The position numbers and the translations under genes were made by a program. Positions 47,144 through 56,430 of a stretch of DNA of 64,000 nucleotides are shown one piece after another (position 1 is the stretch's first letter; each line of letters opens with the position of its first letter). The DNA lies in contig NZ_OBEL01000001.1 of assembly GCF_900215605.1 (NCBI RefSeq), positions 682,001-746,000 on the forward strand, in the 5' to 3' direction. The notes beneath the pieces were generated by a model, which did no database searches, was not told the origin of the DNA, and worked only from the letters and a program-made list of their open reading frames with translations. This DNA is from Cohaesibacter gelatinilyticus (GTDB lineage: Bacteria > Pseudomonadota > Alphaproteobacteria > Rhizobiales > Cohaesibacteraceae).

Positions 47144-47547
47144 AAACCCTGATTTTCCGAACCATTGCTCCCTTCCTGGCCGCTTTGATGGTGCTGTTCT
47201 CTGTCTTTGTGACCTTACGTGGTCACAATGAACCAGGTGGCGGCTTCATTGGCGGTCTGATTGCAGCCTCCGCTTTTGCGATCCACGGTATTGCCGCTGG
47301 CGTCCATTCAGTTCGGCGCACACTCTACTTCCGTCCTTTGTCTCTGGCGGCTTTCGGACTTTTGTTGGCAGGGTTGTCAGGTCTTCTGTCAATCCTGTTT
47401 CAAATGCCATTCCTGACAGGTCTTTGGGCTTTCCCGAAAATCTTTGGTGTTGAGCTGGCTCTCTCGACGCCCATGTTCTTTGACATCGGGGTGTATTTCG
47501 TAGTCTTGGGGGCATTATCCTCCATTGCCCTGACGCTGGAGGAGTAG
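47140..47547 (+). CDS. mrpB: Mrp antiporter subunit B
   Basis: A 135-residue membrane protein with four helices. The start [20 protein letters not shown] and the conserved [17 protein letters not shown] loop identify MrpB/MnhB. It overlaps the end of subunit A by ATGA and ends three bases before subunit C, so translation is coupled along the operon. Confidence 0.93.
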   Translation: MKTLIFRTIAPFLAALMVLFSVFVTLRGHNEPGGGFIGGLIAASAFAIHGIAAGVHSVRRTLYFRPLSLAAFGLLLAGLSGLLSILFQMPFLTGLWAFPKIFGVELALSTPMFFDIGVYFVVLGALSSIALTLEE

Positions 47548-47550
47548 AAC

Positions 47551-47928
47551 ATGGAAACCTTGCTAGCTTTGCTTGTTGGTGTTTATTTTGGTGTTTCCGT
47601 CTATCTGATGATGTCACGCTATATCATCCGGATCCTGATCGGTGTGGCCGTTCTGGGGAACGGGGTGAACTTGCTGATCTTCACATCAGGACGTTTGACC
47701 CGTGAAACACCACCGATCATTCCTGAAGGTTCTATGGTGCCGGAAGTGGTGACTGCCAATCCATTGCCACAGGCTCTGATCCTGACAGCAATCGTGATTT
47801 CCTTCTCATTCCTTGCATTCCTGCTGGTGCTGGCCTTCCGCACCTATCAGGAGCTCGGCACAGATGACACTGTTAAAATGCGTGTTGCCGAGCCCGAGAA
47901 TGAAGCCTTTCCACCGGTAAGCTACTAA
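47551..47928 (+). CDS. mrpC: Mrp antiporter subunit C
   Basis: A 125-residue NuoK-like subunit with three helices. IRILIGVAVLGNGVNLLIF and PLPQALILTAIVISFSFLAF match MnhC/MrpC and carry the membrane residues shared with NuoK. It sits between subunits B and D with very short spacers. Confidence 0.93.
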   Translation: METLLALLVGVYFGVSVYLMMSRYIIRILIGVAVLGNGVNLLIFTSGRLTRETPPIIPEGSMVPEVVTANPLPQALILTAIVISFSFLAFLLVLAFRTYQELGTDDTVKMRVAEPENEAFPPVSY

Positions 47929-47944
47929 GAGGACATAGAATATT

Positions 47945-49615
47945 ATGGCTGGAAGCCCATCCCATTCTGTTGATCTGTCCCAGGCGATGATCATAGCGCC
48001 AAGCTCCCCGTCGGACTGGCTGATCATCTCCCCGATCATCATTACAATTCTTGCTGGCGCAATCATGGTGATGCTGCGCTCAAAACCCAATATCCATGCC
48101 TATCTGGCAACAATTGCCATGGCCATGGTGGTGACGTGTGAACTTCTGCTCTTGCAAAATGTGCTGGAGCAGGGACCGCAATCCATGACCATGGGACGTT
48201 GGATGCCACCCTTTGGCATTTCCTTCACCGTTGACGCCATGGGTGCCTTGCTCGCTGCGGTCTCCGGCATCGTGGCCTTGGCCGTTTGCATCTACTCCTC
48301 ACTGGATATCAATTATACTGGCCGTCGCTTGGGGTTTTACCCATTCCTGATGCTTCTGATGACTGGTGTGAGCGGCTCGTTTCTCACCGGTGATATCTTC
48401 AACCTGTATGTCTGGTTCGAAGTGATGCTGATTTCATCCTTCGGCCTGATCATTCTTGGTGGTGAGAGAGCTCAGATTGACGGTGCATTGAAATATGCCA
48501 TTCTCAATCTGATGGCGACGACTTTGTTCCTGGTTGCTACCGGCCTATTGTATGGTGTCACCGGCACCTTGAATATGGCAGATATTGCTCTCAAGACGAC
48601 ACTGCTACCACCGGGTGCTCCAATGGGTACCATCGGAGCGCTTTACTTCTTGGCCTTTGCCATGAAGGCGGCAGCATTCCCGGTCAACTTCTGGCTTCCA
48701 GCGTCCTATCACACCCCACGGATCGTGGTCTCTGCCGTCTTTGCCGGTCTTCTGACCAAAGTTGGCGTCTATGCGCTGATCCGTACATTGGTAATGATTT
48801 TGCCGGAAAGCCGTGAACAGCTTAGCGAAATCATGGCCATTGTCGCAGCTCTGACCATGCTGGTTGGAACATTGGGTGCTCTGGCACAAAATGATGTGCG
48901 CCGTATTCTCGGGTACCTCGTTATTGCTGGTATCGGCTCGATGTTGGCGGGTGTTGCAATCGGAACCGGCACTGCGATCATGGGATCCATTCTTTATGCA
49001 GTGCATTCCATTCTGGTGATGACCGCACTCTATCTTTCCCTCGGTGTGCTTATCCGTATGTCTGGTGGCAAATATAGCCTTGCTGAACTGGGGGGAGGCT
49101 ACAAAGCATCCAGCTTGCTCTCGATCCTGTTCCTTGTGCTGGTGTTCGCAGTGTCAGGCTTGCCGCCATTCTCCGGCTTCTGGCCGAAATTCGTGCTGGT
49201 TGAAGCAGCTCTCAGCGAAGGTCATCATTGGCTGACTTTCGCGATATTGATATCTGGCCTGTTGACCTCAATTGCCATGGGTCGTGTATGGGCTCACGCA
49301 TTCTGGAGAGGTGGTCCAATTGGAACCGAAGATGGCCGTGATGCAGCGCCGCTAAACAATCTTGTCGGCACGGTTCGAGCACGCGCTTTCATTCCGATTT
49401 CAGTTCTGACGGTCTTCGTCGTCATCATGGGTGTGATGCCCACCCCGTTCTTTGGTATGGCCCAAGCCGGGTCTTATTCCTTGCTTCGTCCTCAAGCCTA
49501 TACGCAAGCCGTCTTCGGTGAAGTGATCAAGCAAAAGCAGGAACAACACAAGATCATGAATAAAGAGGCGGAGAGCAAAAACGAAGTCGACAAAAAAGAG
49601 GAGGGCAGCCACTAA
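47945..49615 (+). CDS. mrpD: Mrp antiporter subunit D
   Basis: A 556-residue NuoM/NuoN-like polytopic subunit. Conserved channel sequences are FNLYVWFEVMLISSFGL with the key glutamate, FAMKAAAFPVNFWLPASYHT with the lysine and FWLP loop, and FAGLLTKVGVYALIRTL. The charged C-terminal tail (about 525-556) is rich in Lys and Glu and is probably cytoplasmic. The stop overlaps the subunit E start by one base (TAATG). Confidence 0.95.
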   Translation: MAGSPSHSVDLSQAMIIAPSSPSDWLIISPIIITILAGAIMVMLRSKPNIHAYLATIAMAMVVTCELLLLQNVLEQGPQSMTMGRWMPPFGISFTVDAMGALLAAVSGIVALAVCIYSSLDINYTGRRLGFYPFLMLLMTGVSGSFLTGDIFNLYVWFEVMLISSFGLIILGGERAQIDGALKYAILNLMATTLFLVATGLLYGVTGTLNMADIALKTTLLPPGAPMGTIGALYFLAFAMKAAAFPVNFWLPASYHTPRIVVSAVFAGLLTKVGVYALIRTLVMILPESREQLSEIMAIVAALTMLVGTLGALAQNDVRRILGYLVIAGIGSMLAGVAIGTGTAIMGSILYAVHSILVMTALYLSLGVLIRMSGGKYSLAELGGGYKASSLLSILFLVLVFAVSGLPPFSGFWPKFVLVEAALSEGHHWLTFAILISGLLTSIAMGRVWAHAFWRGGPIGTEDGRDAAPLNNLVGTVRARAFIPISVLTVFVVIMGVMPTPFFGMAQAGSYSLLRPQAYTQAVFGEVIKQKQEQHKIMNKEAESKNEVDKKEEGSH

Positions 49616-50091
49616 TGAGTTCCCTGTTTCTTATAAATATATTGCTGGCACTGGTATGGGGTGCAATCAGCGGCTCATTCTCCGAGTTGAACCTTCTGTT
49701 TGGCTTCGTATTGGGCATGATCGCTCTATTCCTGATCCGCGAACAAGTTGGCACGCTGTCCTATCTATCACGGGTCTATAAAGTGATCTCCCTCATTTGG
49801 CTCTTCCTGTATGAGTTGGTCCTTTCCGCGGTAAGAGTGGCCAAAATCGCGATGCAGCCAAAATTGAACATCCGCCCCGGCTTTTTCATCTATGAGTTGA
49901 AAACGGATCGTGATGCCGAGATCACCTTGCTGGCGAACCTCATCACACTGACACCGGGAACCCTTTCAGTGGATGTATCGGACGATAAAAAGCGCCTGTT
50001 CATTCATGCAATCGATATCGAAGATATTGAAGCCATGCGTGTTGATATCGAACAAGGCTTCGAGCGTAAAATCATGGAGGCCCTGCGATGA
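49615..50091 (+). CDS. mrpE: Mrp antiporter subunit E
   Basis: A 158-residue MnhE-type subunit: two or three N-terminal helices ([40 protein letters not shown]) and a cytoplasmic part with [20 protein letters not shown], the family's most conserved block. It is coupled to subunit D (1-base overlap) and to subunit F (ATGA overlap). Confidence 0.93.
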   Translation: MSSLFLINILLALVWGAISGSFSELNLLFGFVLGMIALFLIREQVGTLSYLSRVYKVISLIWLFLYELVLSAVRVAKIAMQPKLNIRPGFFIYELKTDRDAEITLLANLITLTPGTLSVDVSDDKKRLFIHAIDIEDIEAMRVDIEQGFERKIMEALR

Positions 50092-50456
50092 GCTATCCTA
50101 CGAGTTTTCTGGAAGTGGCGATCTTGCTCTCGTTGGTTATCCTGACCGTCTCTTTTCTCTTGATTGCCTGGCGTATCATCATTGGTCCCAGCCTTGCAGA
50201 CAGAATCATGGCGCTTGATATGTTGGTTGCTGTGGGATTGGGTTTCATTGCTGTTATTGGTGTGAAAACCGGGTTTTATCTCTATATCGACATCGCCATT
50301 GCTCTTGGTCTGATCGGGTTTCTGGCAACAGTTGCTTTCGCCCGATTTGTACTCAGCCATGGGGATGATTCCGAATTTGCAGATGAAGAAGATGCTGCTG
50401 AAGCTCGTGCCAAGGCAGATGAGGCCTTGCAAGAAGCTGGAGGACAATCATCATGA
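50088..50456 (+). CDS. mrpF: Mrp antiporter subunit F
   Basis: A 122-residue subunit with three helices. [19 protein letters not shown] and the following [19 protein letters not shown] are diagnostic of MnhF/MrpF. The C-terminal tail is acidic. It overlaps subunit G by ATGA. Confidence 0.93.
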   Translation: MSYPTSFLEVAILLSLVILTVSFLLIAWRIIIGPSLADRIMALDMLVAVGLGFIAVIGVKTGFYLYIDIAIALGLIGFLATVAFARFVLSHGDDSEFADEEDAAEARAKADEALQEAGGQSS

Positions 50457-50794
50457 TGATCGAAATAATTGTTGGCTGTATCTTGATTGTGGGGGCGCTC
50501 TTCGCCTTACTGGCAGCAATCGGTATGGTTCGTTTCCCTGATCTCTATACCCGGATGCATGCTGCCTCCAAGGCTGGAACGCTTGGATCAGGTTTGATGC
50601 TGTTGGCATTGGCACTCTATTCTTCAGAATTCAGTGTCGTTTCCAGGGCGTTGGCAGGCATCGTCTTTTTCTTGTTGACGACCCCGGTCGCTGCCCATCT
50701 TCTGGCTCGGGCTGCCTATGTTACCGGAACCAAGCCATGGTCAGGAACGGTGATTGATGAATACAAGGATCATTGTTCCGCACAAAAAGACTAG
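50453..50794 (+). CDS. mrpG: Mrp antiporter subunit G
   Basis: A 113-residue subunit with three helices. [20 protein letters not shown] followed by [16 protein letters not shown] is the MnhG/MrpG signature. It is the last gene of the operon and is followed by a hairpin terminator. Confidence 0.93.
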   Translation: MMIEIIVGCILIVGALFALLAAIGMVRFPDLYTRMHAASKAGTLGSGLMLLALALYSSEFSVVSRALAGIVFFLLTTPVAAHLLARAAYVTGTKPWSGTVIDEYKDHCSAQKD

Positions 50795-50824
50795 GTAAAT
50801 TTTACAGATATGGTTCAAATAATA

Positions 50825-50851
50825 AAAACCTGGCAATAGCCGGGTTTTTTT
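50825..50851 (+). terminator. Terminator of the Mrp operon
   Basis: AAAACCTGGC (50825-50834) pairs with GCCGGGTTTT (50839-50848), with a T-G or mismatch in the middle, and a seven-T run follows. Confidence 0.8.
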
Positions 50852-51172
50852 ATGGAAACTGTTTTGATGTGCGGGAATAGTTGGATGAAACGCTAAGTTG
50901 GTGTTCGATAACTAAAGGAAAATTGTCGATATCAGTTGTTGTCAAAGGACAATCAGCAGGTTGTATATGTATTTGTTTCAAAATTTTGGCGTTTAAGGAA
51001 ATTTTTGGAAAATCACAGGGTTCTTATTAATTTACTTGAAGTATAGAGGGAACCCTATTAGGAAGGGTACAAGATTAGCGTCTTCCAAATCAAATTAAAG
51101 CACTCTCCCCCGGAACCCCCGCCGACATATGGAAGATGCCGTTTCCATAAGGATCAGGAAGAAGAACCAATT
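50852..51172. promoter_or_regulatory. AT-rich leader upstream of mucR
   Basis: No gene is seen. The stretch is AT-rich with many T-A steps, as expected for MucR autoregulation known in rhizobia and Brucella. A small inverted repeat ACCCT-N7-AGGGT lies at 51052-51068. Confidence 0.4.
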
Positions 51173-51595
51173 ATGACCGAAAATGCGAATAACAATGTTC
51201 TTATTGAATTGACTGCCGATATCGTTTCTGCTTACGTGAGCAACAATGCTGTCCCTGTGAATGATGTGTCCGGCCTGATCGGTGATATCTATAAGGCACT
51301 TGAAGAAACCAGCAAGCCAGAAGCAGAAGAAGTCGTAGAAGCGCCAAAGCCTGCTGTTTCAATCAAGAAATCTATTACTCCCGATTACATTATCTGTCTG
51401 GAAGATGGCAAGAAGTTCAAATCTTTGAAGCGTCATCTGCGCACCCATTACGATCTGTCCCCTGAGGAATATCGTGAAAAATGGGGTTTGCCTGCGGATT
51501 ACCCCATGGTTGCTCCCAGCTATGCCGAAGCGCGCTCCAACCTGGCCAAGAAAATGGGCCTTGGTCAGCAGCGTCGTCGCAAGGCTCGCAGTTAG
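51173..51595 (+). CDS. mucR: MucR/Ros family zinc-finger transcriptional regulator
   Basis: A 140-residue global regulator. The N-terminal half holds the oligomerisation region ([20 protein letters not shown]). The C-terminal DNA-binding domain reads [20 protein letters not shown] then [17 protein letters not shown], the prokaryotic C2H2-like finger. The first zinc ligand cysteine of Ros is replaced by the Asp in PDYIIC, leaving Cys plus the two histidines, as in other MucR proteins. In rhizobia and Brucella, MucR controls exopolysaccharide, motility and cell-cycle genes and represses itself. ATG 51173 has AGGAAG upstream. A good terminator follows. Confidence 0.95.
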   Translation: MTENANNNVLIELTADIVSAYVSNNAVPVNDVSGLIGDIYKALEETSKPEAEEVVEAPKPAVSIKKSITPDYIICLEDGKKFKSLKRHLRTHYDLSPEEYREKWGLPADYPMVAPSYAEARSNLAKKMGLGQQRRRKARS

Positions 51596-51619
51596 TCACT
51601 TCACGATACAGAAAATAAG

Positions 51620-51653
51620 AAAGCGCCGGACCGGATTGTTCGGCGCTTTTTTT
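51620..51653 (+). terminator. Terminator after mucR
   Basis: AAAGCGCCG (51620-51628) pairs with CGGCGCTTT (51641-51649), followed by TTTTT. Confidence 0.85.
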
Positions 51654-51767
51654 ATGGATGATCAAAATAGATAATGTAGCGTGATCTACACTATTTGAGG
51701 GCTTGATCATCTATGACCAGAGAGTGAAACAAAAGTTGGCTGTTATTCCCCTTCGCTGGAATTGGAC

Positions 51768-52187
51768 CTACATCGCTTTACGAGCGTCTGATTTAATTCT
51801 CTCCAGCATAGCGGTGAGGCCGTTGGAGCGCTGAGGGGTCAAATGATCTCGTAACCCGATCTGCGCAAATACCTTTTCTGCGTCCAGAGATTGGATATCT
51901 ATTGCTGAGCGTCCAGAGAAAATGGATAAGGTAATGGCAACCAGCCCCTTCACAATATGGGCATCACTGTCACCACGGAAAGTCAGAATAGGGGAACCTT
52001 TATCTGCCCGATGTTCGGATACCAGCCAAACTTGAGAAACGCAGCCCTGGACTTTATTGACGTCAGATTTTTCTGCATCGCTCAATTCTTCCAAATCACG
52101 GCCCAGCTCGATCACATAACGATAACGCTCTTCCCAATCATCAATAAAAGAGAAATTCTCTATGATCTCGTCAATGGTCAGGGTCAT
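51768..52187 (-). CDS. sufE: SufE family cysteine desulfuration protein
   Basis: A 139-residue SufE that accepts persulfide sulfur from the cysteine desulfurase SufS and passes it to the SufBCD scaffold in Fe-S cluster assembly. The acceptor is Cys49 in KVQGCVSQVWL. FSFIDDWEERYRYVIELGRD and GDSDAHIVKGLVAITLSIFS are typical. AGGAAGAAG lies upstream of ATG 52187. It stands apart from any other suf gene, as is common in Hyphomicrobiales. Confidence 0.93.
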   Translation of the reverse strand: MTLTIDEIIENFSFIDDWEERYRYVIELGRDLEELSDAEKSDVNKVQGCVSQVWLVSEHRADKGSPILTFRGDSDAHIVKGLVAITLSIFSGRSAIDIQSLDAEKVFAQIGLRDHLTPQRSNGLTAMLERIKSDARKAM

Positions 52188-52550
52188 GATGGTCTTCTTC
52201 CTGCAATCATCTGGTTAGAACCGGGTTTCCTAGCTGGCTGCACCCTAAAGAAGCACAAAACAGGCTGCAACCGACAAACATGGAAATCGGCGCCAACCAC
52301 GAAAAAAAACGCTGAAGTGACTGGGCAAAGTCGCTTCAGCGCCGGGGAAGGCCCGAGAGTGGGACGAGTACGACCAGAATGAAGGATCATAGGTGATGAG
52401 GTGGTTGTCTATGGATGGACAAACAAGATCCGCTCACTCCGGTCTGGGGAAACGGGGCCTGGCAAAATACCTGGACGCCCGAATTAGGTTGAAAACTTTG
52501 TTCTTCTTTCTTCTCTAATTGTTCAATTCTTGTCGCTCACGCTGACTGAT
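52188..52550. other. Intergenic region with a strong minus-strand terminator
   Basis: Between the DUF5330 gene and sufE, both on the minus strand, no protein gene is convincing. A strong minus-strand terminator at 52303-52342 sits 210 bases past the DUF5330 stop. The preceding minus-strand sequence contains pyrimidine-rich single-stranded-looking stretches and could be a long 3' UTR or a separate small RNA. Confidence 0.5.
52303..52342 (-). terminator. Strong minus-strand terminator
   Basis: GCTGAAGTGACT (52311-52322) pairs with AGTCGCTTCAGC (52329-52340) over 12 positions with one G-U. On the minus strand the stem is followed by GTTTTTTTTC. Confidence 0.85.
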
Positions 52551-52925
52551 CTATTCACTGCCTTGTGCCAACATGGTCAGCTCTTGTCTATCAAGTCCCT
52601 GTCCCTCTGAGAGAGCCGGAGCTTGCCTCAAACCGCTATTTTCATCGCGATCTGTCTGGTTCTCCTGTCCGTCCAGATAGACATACAATTGTTTGGCTCC
52701 ATACTTGGCTTTGGCGGAAAATGTTTCCAATGCGACTTCTCCTGCTGCACAGACATCTGGCTGGCGCGAGCAGAAGCCGGTAAAATCATTCAAGGTTGCC
52801 TGAGCAACCGTTATGGCCTCCATTGTCGAAAGCCCTGCTTCCTCACGGGTGGTTCCCGGTTCGCGTGGCAAAATCATGATTACCAGCGATAGCCAAAAAG
52901 CAGCCCTGATTAGAAATCCGAACAT
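52551..52925 (-). CDS. DUF5330 protein
   Basis: A 124-residue protein with one N-terminal hydrophobic segment (FLIRAAFWLSLVIMILP) that acts as signal anchor, then a soluble part with NDFTGFCSRQPDVCAAGEVA, the two-cysteine motif of DUF5330 proteins found in Hyphomicrobiales. The C-terminus is acidic and probably disordered. The function is unknown. It is placed between sufE and a DivJ-like kinase, divergent from the latter; I recall this order in rhizobial genomes. ATG 52925 follows GGGAGAAAGG; the longer frame from 53045 has no site. Confidence 0.75.
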   Translation of the reverse strand: MFGFLIRAAFWLSLVIMILPREPGTTREEAGLSTMEAITVAQATLNDFTGFCSRQPDVCAAGEVALETFSAKAKYGAKQLYVYLDGQENQTDRDENSGLRQAPALSEGQGLDRQELTMLAQGSE

Positions 52926-53531
52926 AACGCCCTTTCTCCCACTGACCGACCTTGTGTAGGTCAACTCGTCCTGTATTGCGGCTTCGCATTTTGATGTGAT
53001 CCTTCTTGATGAAGTGATTCTTGCGACGCTCGTTGTTGTTATCAAACACTGTAATCACAACCTCTCACGGCGAGATTGAGAGAAAGAGTCAAATTAGCGT
53101 CAAATCTGGAGCTTAAAAAAAACTTTGATTAACCATACCTCGAAACTCGCAGAAATCCGGCGTTTCTGCGGGAAGTCACTCAGAGAGCCAAGAAGGGTGA
53201 AAGAAAAAGGGATCAGCTTCTGTTTGCCTGCTCACAGGCTCACACGATCTCTAAGGCAAGGAAAAAACAATGTTTTTCAGATTGGGAATGGAATTTCTAC
53301 ATTCCCTGTTAACCATAACCCGGCTTTTCAGCCCTTTTGAGTGAAAAAATGTTTGGCTTAGGCAAAAAAGCCGAATGTAGGGAGTAGTTTTTAGCGTTCC
53401 TTAAAACACTGCATGGCAAATTGAATTGAACAAGGATCCCCTCTCATACCTCGTTGGCGATGAGAGACCTGTGTCAGTATTGCGTAGAGAGTTACGTTCC
53501 AATGTGGACGTAAATCAGGTGAGGTTCAACA
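52926..53531. promoter_or_regulatory. Promoter region of the DivJ-like kinase, with CtrA half-sites and GANTC sites
   Basis: Two TTAACCAT elements (53129-53136 and 53309-53316) match the CtrA half-site. GATTC (53016-53020) and GAGTC (53086-53090) are CcrM methylation sites. This combination is typical of cell-cycle-controlled genes in Alphaproteobacteria. No gene is convincing here; a 71-codon frame at 53125-53340 has no recognisable features. Confidence 0.55.
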
Positions 53532-55457
53532 GTGTTAAAAGGTGCTTCCTATATTGCGCCCTTCCGCTCGGTAGTTGATGGTTTGGTACATCCTGCCATG
53601 CGCGAGCAAGGGGAAATTGCGGACAATCACCGTATCTTTATGACCGTACATTTGTTGATCGGGGGCTTGGCCTTGGCAGCATTGCCGGTTTTTTTGCTGT
53701 TGGCACCTGCAACCCACATTGTTGAAGCCGTTGCTCCTGTTTGGTTCCTGGCACCCTTCCTGCCTGTTGCGTTGCTGTCGCGGCAAGGAAACCTGTCTCA
53801 TGCATTGATCTTCAGCGCCTTGTTGGCCGCTTCGTTCGTCTGTTGGATGGCCATTCTTACAGGTGGTTTGAAATCCTACCACCTGATCTGGCTGATCGTG
53901 ATTCCAATGGAAAGTGCCTTGGCTGGTTACCGGTCTTCGCAAGGCAAGACCTTTGCAATAGCTGCACTGGCATTCCTGTCTGTTGCCGTGACAAGCATGT
54001 CAGGGCAGATTTCTCACTGGCAGGCCTCTGATAGTTTTGCATCAACCCTTACCTATCTGTCCGGTATGGCGGCACTGCTTTATGCAGCCACACTGATATT
54101 GCGTATTGATGCGCTCCAACGTGGACGCTTACGCTCAGCTCGCCAAGGGGAAATGAGGTATCGCAAGATCGCCGATACAGTGACTGATATGATCACGCGC
54201 CATAACAGTAATGGTGATGTGACATTTGCATCTTGTGGTGCATTGGCATTGTTGCGTTTGGGATCCGACAAGTTGGAAGGGAACGGCCTTTTCCAGCGAA
54301 TTCACATTCCCGATCGCCCTGCATATCTTCAGGCCATTTCCGAAGTGTTATATAAGAGTGATGACGATCACGAGCCCGTAACGGTCGAACTTCGCATGAT
54401 GCGCTCCATGTCCGATATCTCGGATTCTCAGGAAATGCTCTCGGATAAAGCGTTGATCTGGACCGAAATGAAATGCGCACCGGAACGCGATGCATCTGGT
54501 GAGATTGTAGGAGTGGTAGCCGCCACCCGAGATATCAGTGTCCGCAAGGAGCGCCAGGAAGAACTGATTGAAGCACGAAATGAGGCTGAAGCTGCCAATC
54601 TGTCCAAAACCCGGTTCCTTGCAAATGTGACACATGAGCTGCGTACACCTCTCAACACCATCATAGGTTTTTCCGAGCTTTTGCTCAATCCGCTTGTTGT
54701 GCAGGATCAGCAAGAACGCCAGCATGAATATGCGGAATTGATCAACAAAGGTGGCAATCATCTTCTTTCACTGGTCAATGCCTTGCTCGATATGTCTCGC
54801 ATTGAATCTGGCAACTTTGAAGTGCATCCGCATCAGTTCGATATGAAGGAACTGGTCGAAGATTGCTGTAAGATGATGCAAACCGACGCCGAGAAAAAAT
54901 CTGTGGCGCTGTACGCAAATATCGATGACAAGGTTCCCGATGTGAATATGGATCCACGAGCCTGTCGCCAGATATTGCTGAACCTTATGTCCAACGCTAT
55001 CAAATTCAGTGATGAGCAAGGTCAAGTTGCAGTTTCTATCGGATGGGACCGAGATGAGGACAGCAATATTCTGTCTGATCATATTCGTCTGATTGTCAAT
55101 GATAAAGGTATCGGGATTGATGCGGATGATATCCCGCGTCTTGCTACCCCGTTCGTACAGGCAGACAGCTCTCATCAACGTCGTTACGAGGGAGCAGGTA
55201 TTGGTTTGTCCATCGTGAAGGGGTTGGCAGAACTGCAAGGCGGCTCTCTGACCATTGAGAGTGAGTTGGGGGCAGGCACATCCATGATCATTCGCTTGCC
55301 AATCGATATGGAGAAACAGCTGCCAGCCAAAGAAGTCGAAGAGTCTGTAGTGGCATTGAAAGCCATTGCTCAAGGGGAGGTGACCCCGCAAACACGCCAG
55401 CCGCGTGTAGCGATCACCCGGCACAAAGATGGCAAATGTAAAAGCTATGTAGCTTGA
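53532..55457 (+). CDS. DivJ-like membrane sensor histidine kinase
   Basis: A 641-residue kinase. About six transmembrane helices occupy 35-195. A PAS-like region follows (about 205-340; MRYRKIADTVTDMITRHNSN and VVAATRDISVRKER). The phospho-acceptor is His368 in FLANVTHELRTPLN, followed by IIGFSELL as in DivJ/PleC kinases. The ATPase domain has NLMSNAIKFS, NDKGIGIDADDIPR and GAGIGLSIVKGL. The architecture and its place near mucR, as I recall for S. meliloti divJ, support a DivK kinase, though PleC-like or other partners are possible. The start is GTG 53532 with AGGTGAGG upstream. CtrA half-sites lie in the promoter. A peptidoglycan-binding gene follows. Confidence 0.75.
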   Translation: MLKGASYIAPFRSVVDGLVHPAMREQGEIADNHRIFMTVHLLIGGLALAALPVFLLLAPATHIVEAVAPVWFLAPFLPVALLSRQGNLSHALIFSALLAASFVCWMAILTGGLKSYHLIWLIVIPMESALAGYRSSQGKTFAIAALAFLSVAVTSMSGQISHWQASDSFASTLTYLSGMAALLYAATLILRIDALQRGRLRSARQGEMRYRKIADTVTDMITRHNSNGDVTFASCGALALLRLGSDKLEGNGLFQRIHIPDRPAYLQAISEVLYKSDDDHEPVTVELRMMRSMSDISDSQEMLSDKALIWTEMKCAPERDASGEIVGVVAATRDISVRKERQEELIEARNEAEAANLSKTRFLANVTHELRTPLNTIIGFSELLLNPLVVQDQQERQHEYAELINKGGNHLLSLVNALLDMSRIESGNFEVHPHQFDMKELVEDCCKMMQTDAEKKSVALYANIDDKVPDVNMDPRACRQILLNLMSNAIKFSDEQGQVAVSIGWDRDEDSNILSDHIRLIVNDKGIGIDADDIPRLATPFVQADSSHQRRYEGAGIGLSIVKGLAELQGGSLTIESELGAGTSMIIRLPIDMEKQLPAKEVEESVVALKAIAQGEVTPQTRQPRVAITRHKDGKCKSYVA

Positions 55458-55546
55458 ACAGCTACAAAGGTTCTTGGAGCAGCAGGCTCCATCACAATAA
55501 GACCAAGATATCGGAATAGAGAACCATTCCACAGAACCAAGAGGCT

Positions 55547-56419
55547 ATGACGCTCATGTCAGAAATGTATGACGAGTATAAAGACTGGGATGAAGGTGGG
55601 CAGGATAGCCCATTGGCATTGGTCGGCATCATGGTCATGGCATTGACTGGCGCAGCTATCATTTCCAATGCTCTGTTTTTTCAGCCCAAATCTGCTGAAC
55701 TCGCCATGATGGCGGAAGCGCGTAAGGCAGAAAAGCAAGCGCGATTGTCTGGCCATGCGCAGCCGGTGCCAACACCGCGCGCCAATCAGAAGGGACAGTT
55801 TGTTTCCCAACCAGAGGGCAATGATCAGCTAGTTGCGCAGAACCGGGCTTTTGCCAACAACCGTACCAGCACCATTTTGGCGGTTCAGACCTACCTTACC
55901 CAAAGTGGCTATTATATGGGGCCACTGGATGGACGGGAAAGTGCTCTCACAAGAGAAGCTGTTAGTGCATATCAAGAGGCAATGGGGCTTCCTGCAACAG
56001 GTGCAATCACCGCTGGACTACATGATGTATTGGCTGGAAACCAGACCATTGTTCAATATGCTGCAAAGCTGGCTCAAAAAGGCTCTTATGCTGGCACGCC
56101 CAGCGAGGCGGTCAAGTTGGCAATTTTGCCGAAACGTAAACCAACGATTGCCTCTCGTCAGACCGTCAAGCCTGTTGTTGCCAATAAACCGGTTCCACCG
56201 GAAGGCATTCCAGCTGCTCCAGATCCGACCTTGGCAAAGGTTCAGAACGCTTTGACCAAATGGGGCTATGCGCAACTGACTGTTGATGGCCGGATGGGGC
56301 AGAAAACGGCAGCAGCAATTCGTTCCTTCCAGCGCTCTCGTGGGCATCCAGAAACAGGTCGCGTCAATGATCGTCTTCTGAAAGACATGATCATGATGGG
56401 CTATCTGGATTTGGGATAG
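55547..56419 (+). CDS. Membrane-anchored protein with two peptidoglycan-binding domains
   Basis: A 290-residue protein: short cytoplasmic start, one transmembrane helix at about 23-45 (PLALVGIMVMALTGAAIISN), a Gln/Ala/Pro linker, a first PG_binding_1-like domain at about 108-165 (ILAVQTYLTQSGYYMGPLDG), a basic linker, and a second at about 228-288 (VQNALTKWGYAQLTVDGRMG, TAAAIRSFQRSRGHPETG). It would tether the inner membrane to peptidoglycan. It lies downstream of the DivJ-like kinase on the same strand and just before DUF1491, probably one transcript. Its link with cell-cycle signalling is suggested only by position. Confidence 0.82.
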   Translation: MTLMSEMYDEYKDWDEGGQDSPLALVGIMVMALTGAAIISNALFFQPKSAELAMMAEARKAEKQARLSGHAQPVPTPRANQKGQFVSQPEGNDQLVAQNRAFANNRTSTILAVQTYLTQSGYYMGPLDGRESALTREAVSAYQEAMGLPATGAITAGLHDVLAGNQTIVQYAAKLAQKGSYAGTPSEAVKLAILPKRKPTIASRQTVKPVVANKPVPPEGIPAAPDPTLAKVQNALTKWGYAQLTVDGRMGQKTAAAIRSFQRSRGHPETGRVNDRLLKDMIMMGYLDLG

Positions 56420-56430
56420 GTATAGTTCTG

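Noticed and set aside
53125-53340. A 71-codon frame in the DivJ-like kinase promoter region
   Set aside because: It has no ribosome binding site or recognisable sequence and overlaps the CtrA-like half-sites.
54768-55532. A 254-codon open frame on the minus strand, antisense to the DivJ-like kinase
   Set aside because: It mirrors the kinase coding frame, has no recognisable domain or ribosome binding site, and the kinase motifs on the plus strand are complete.
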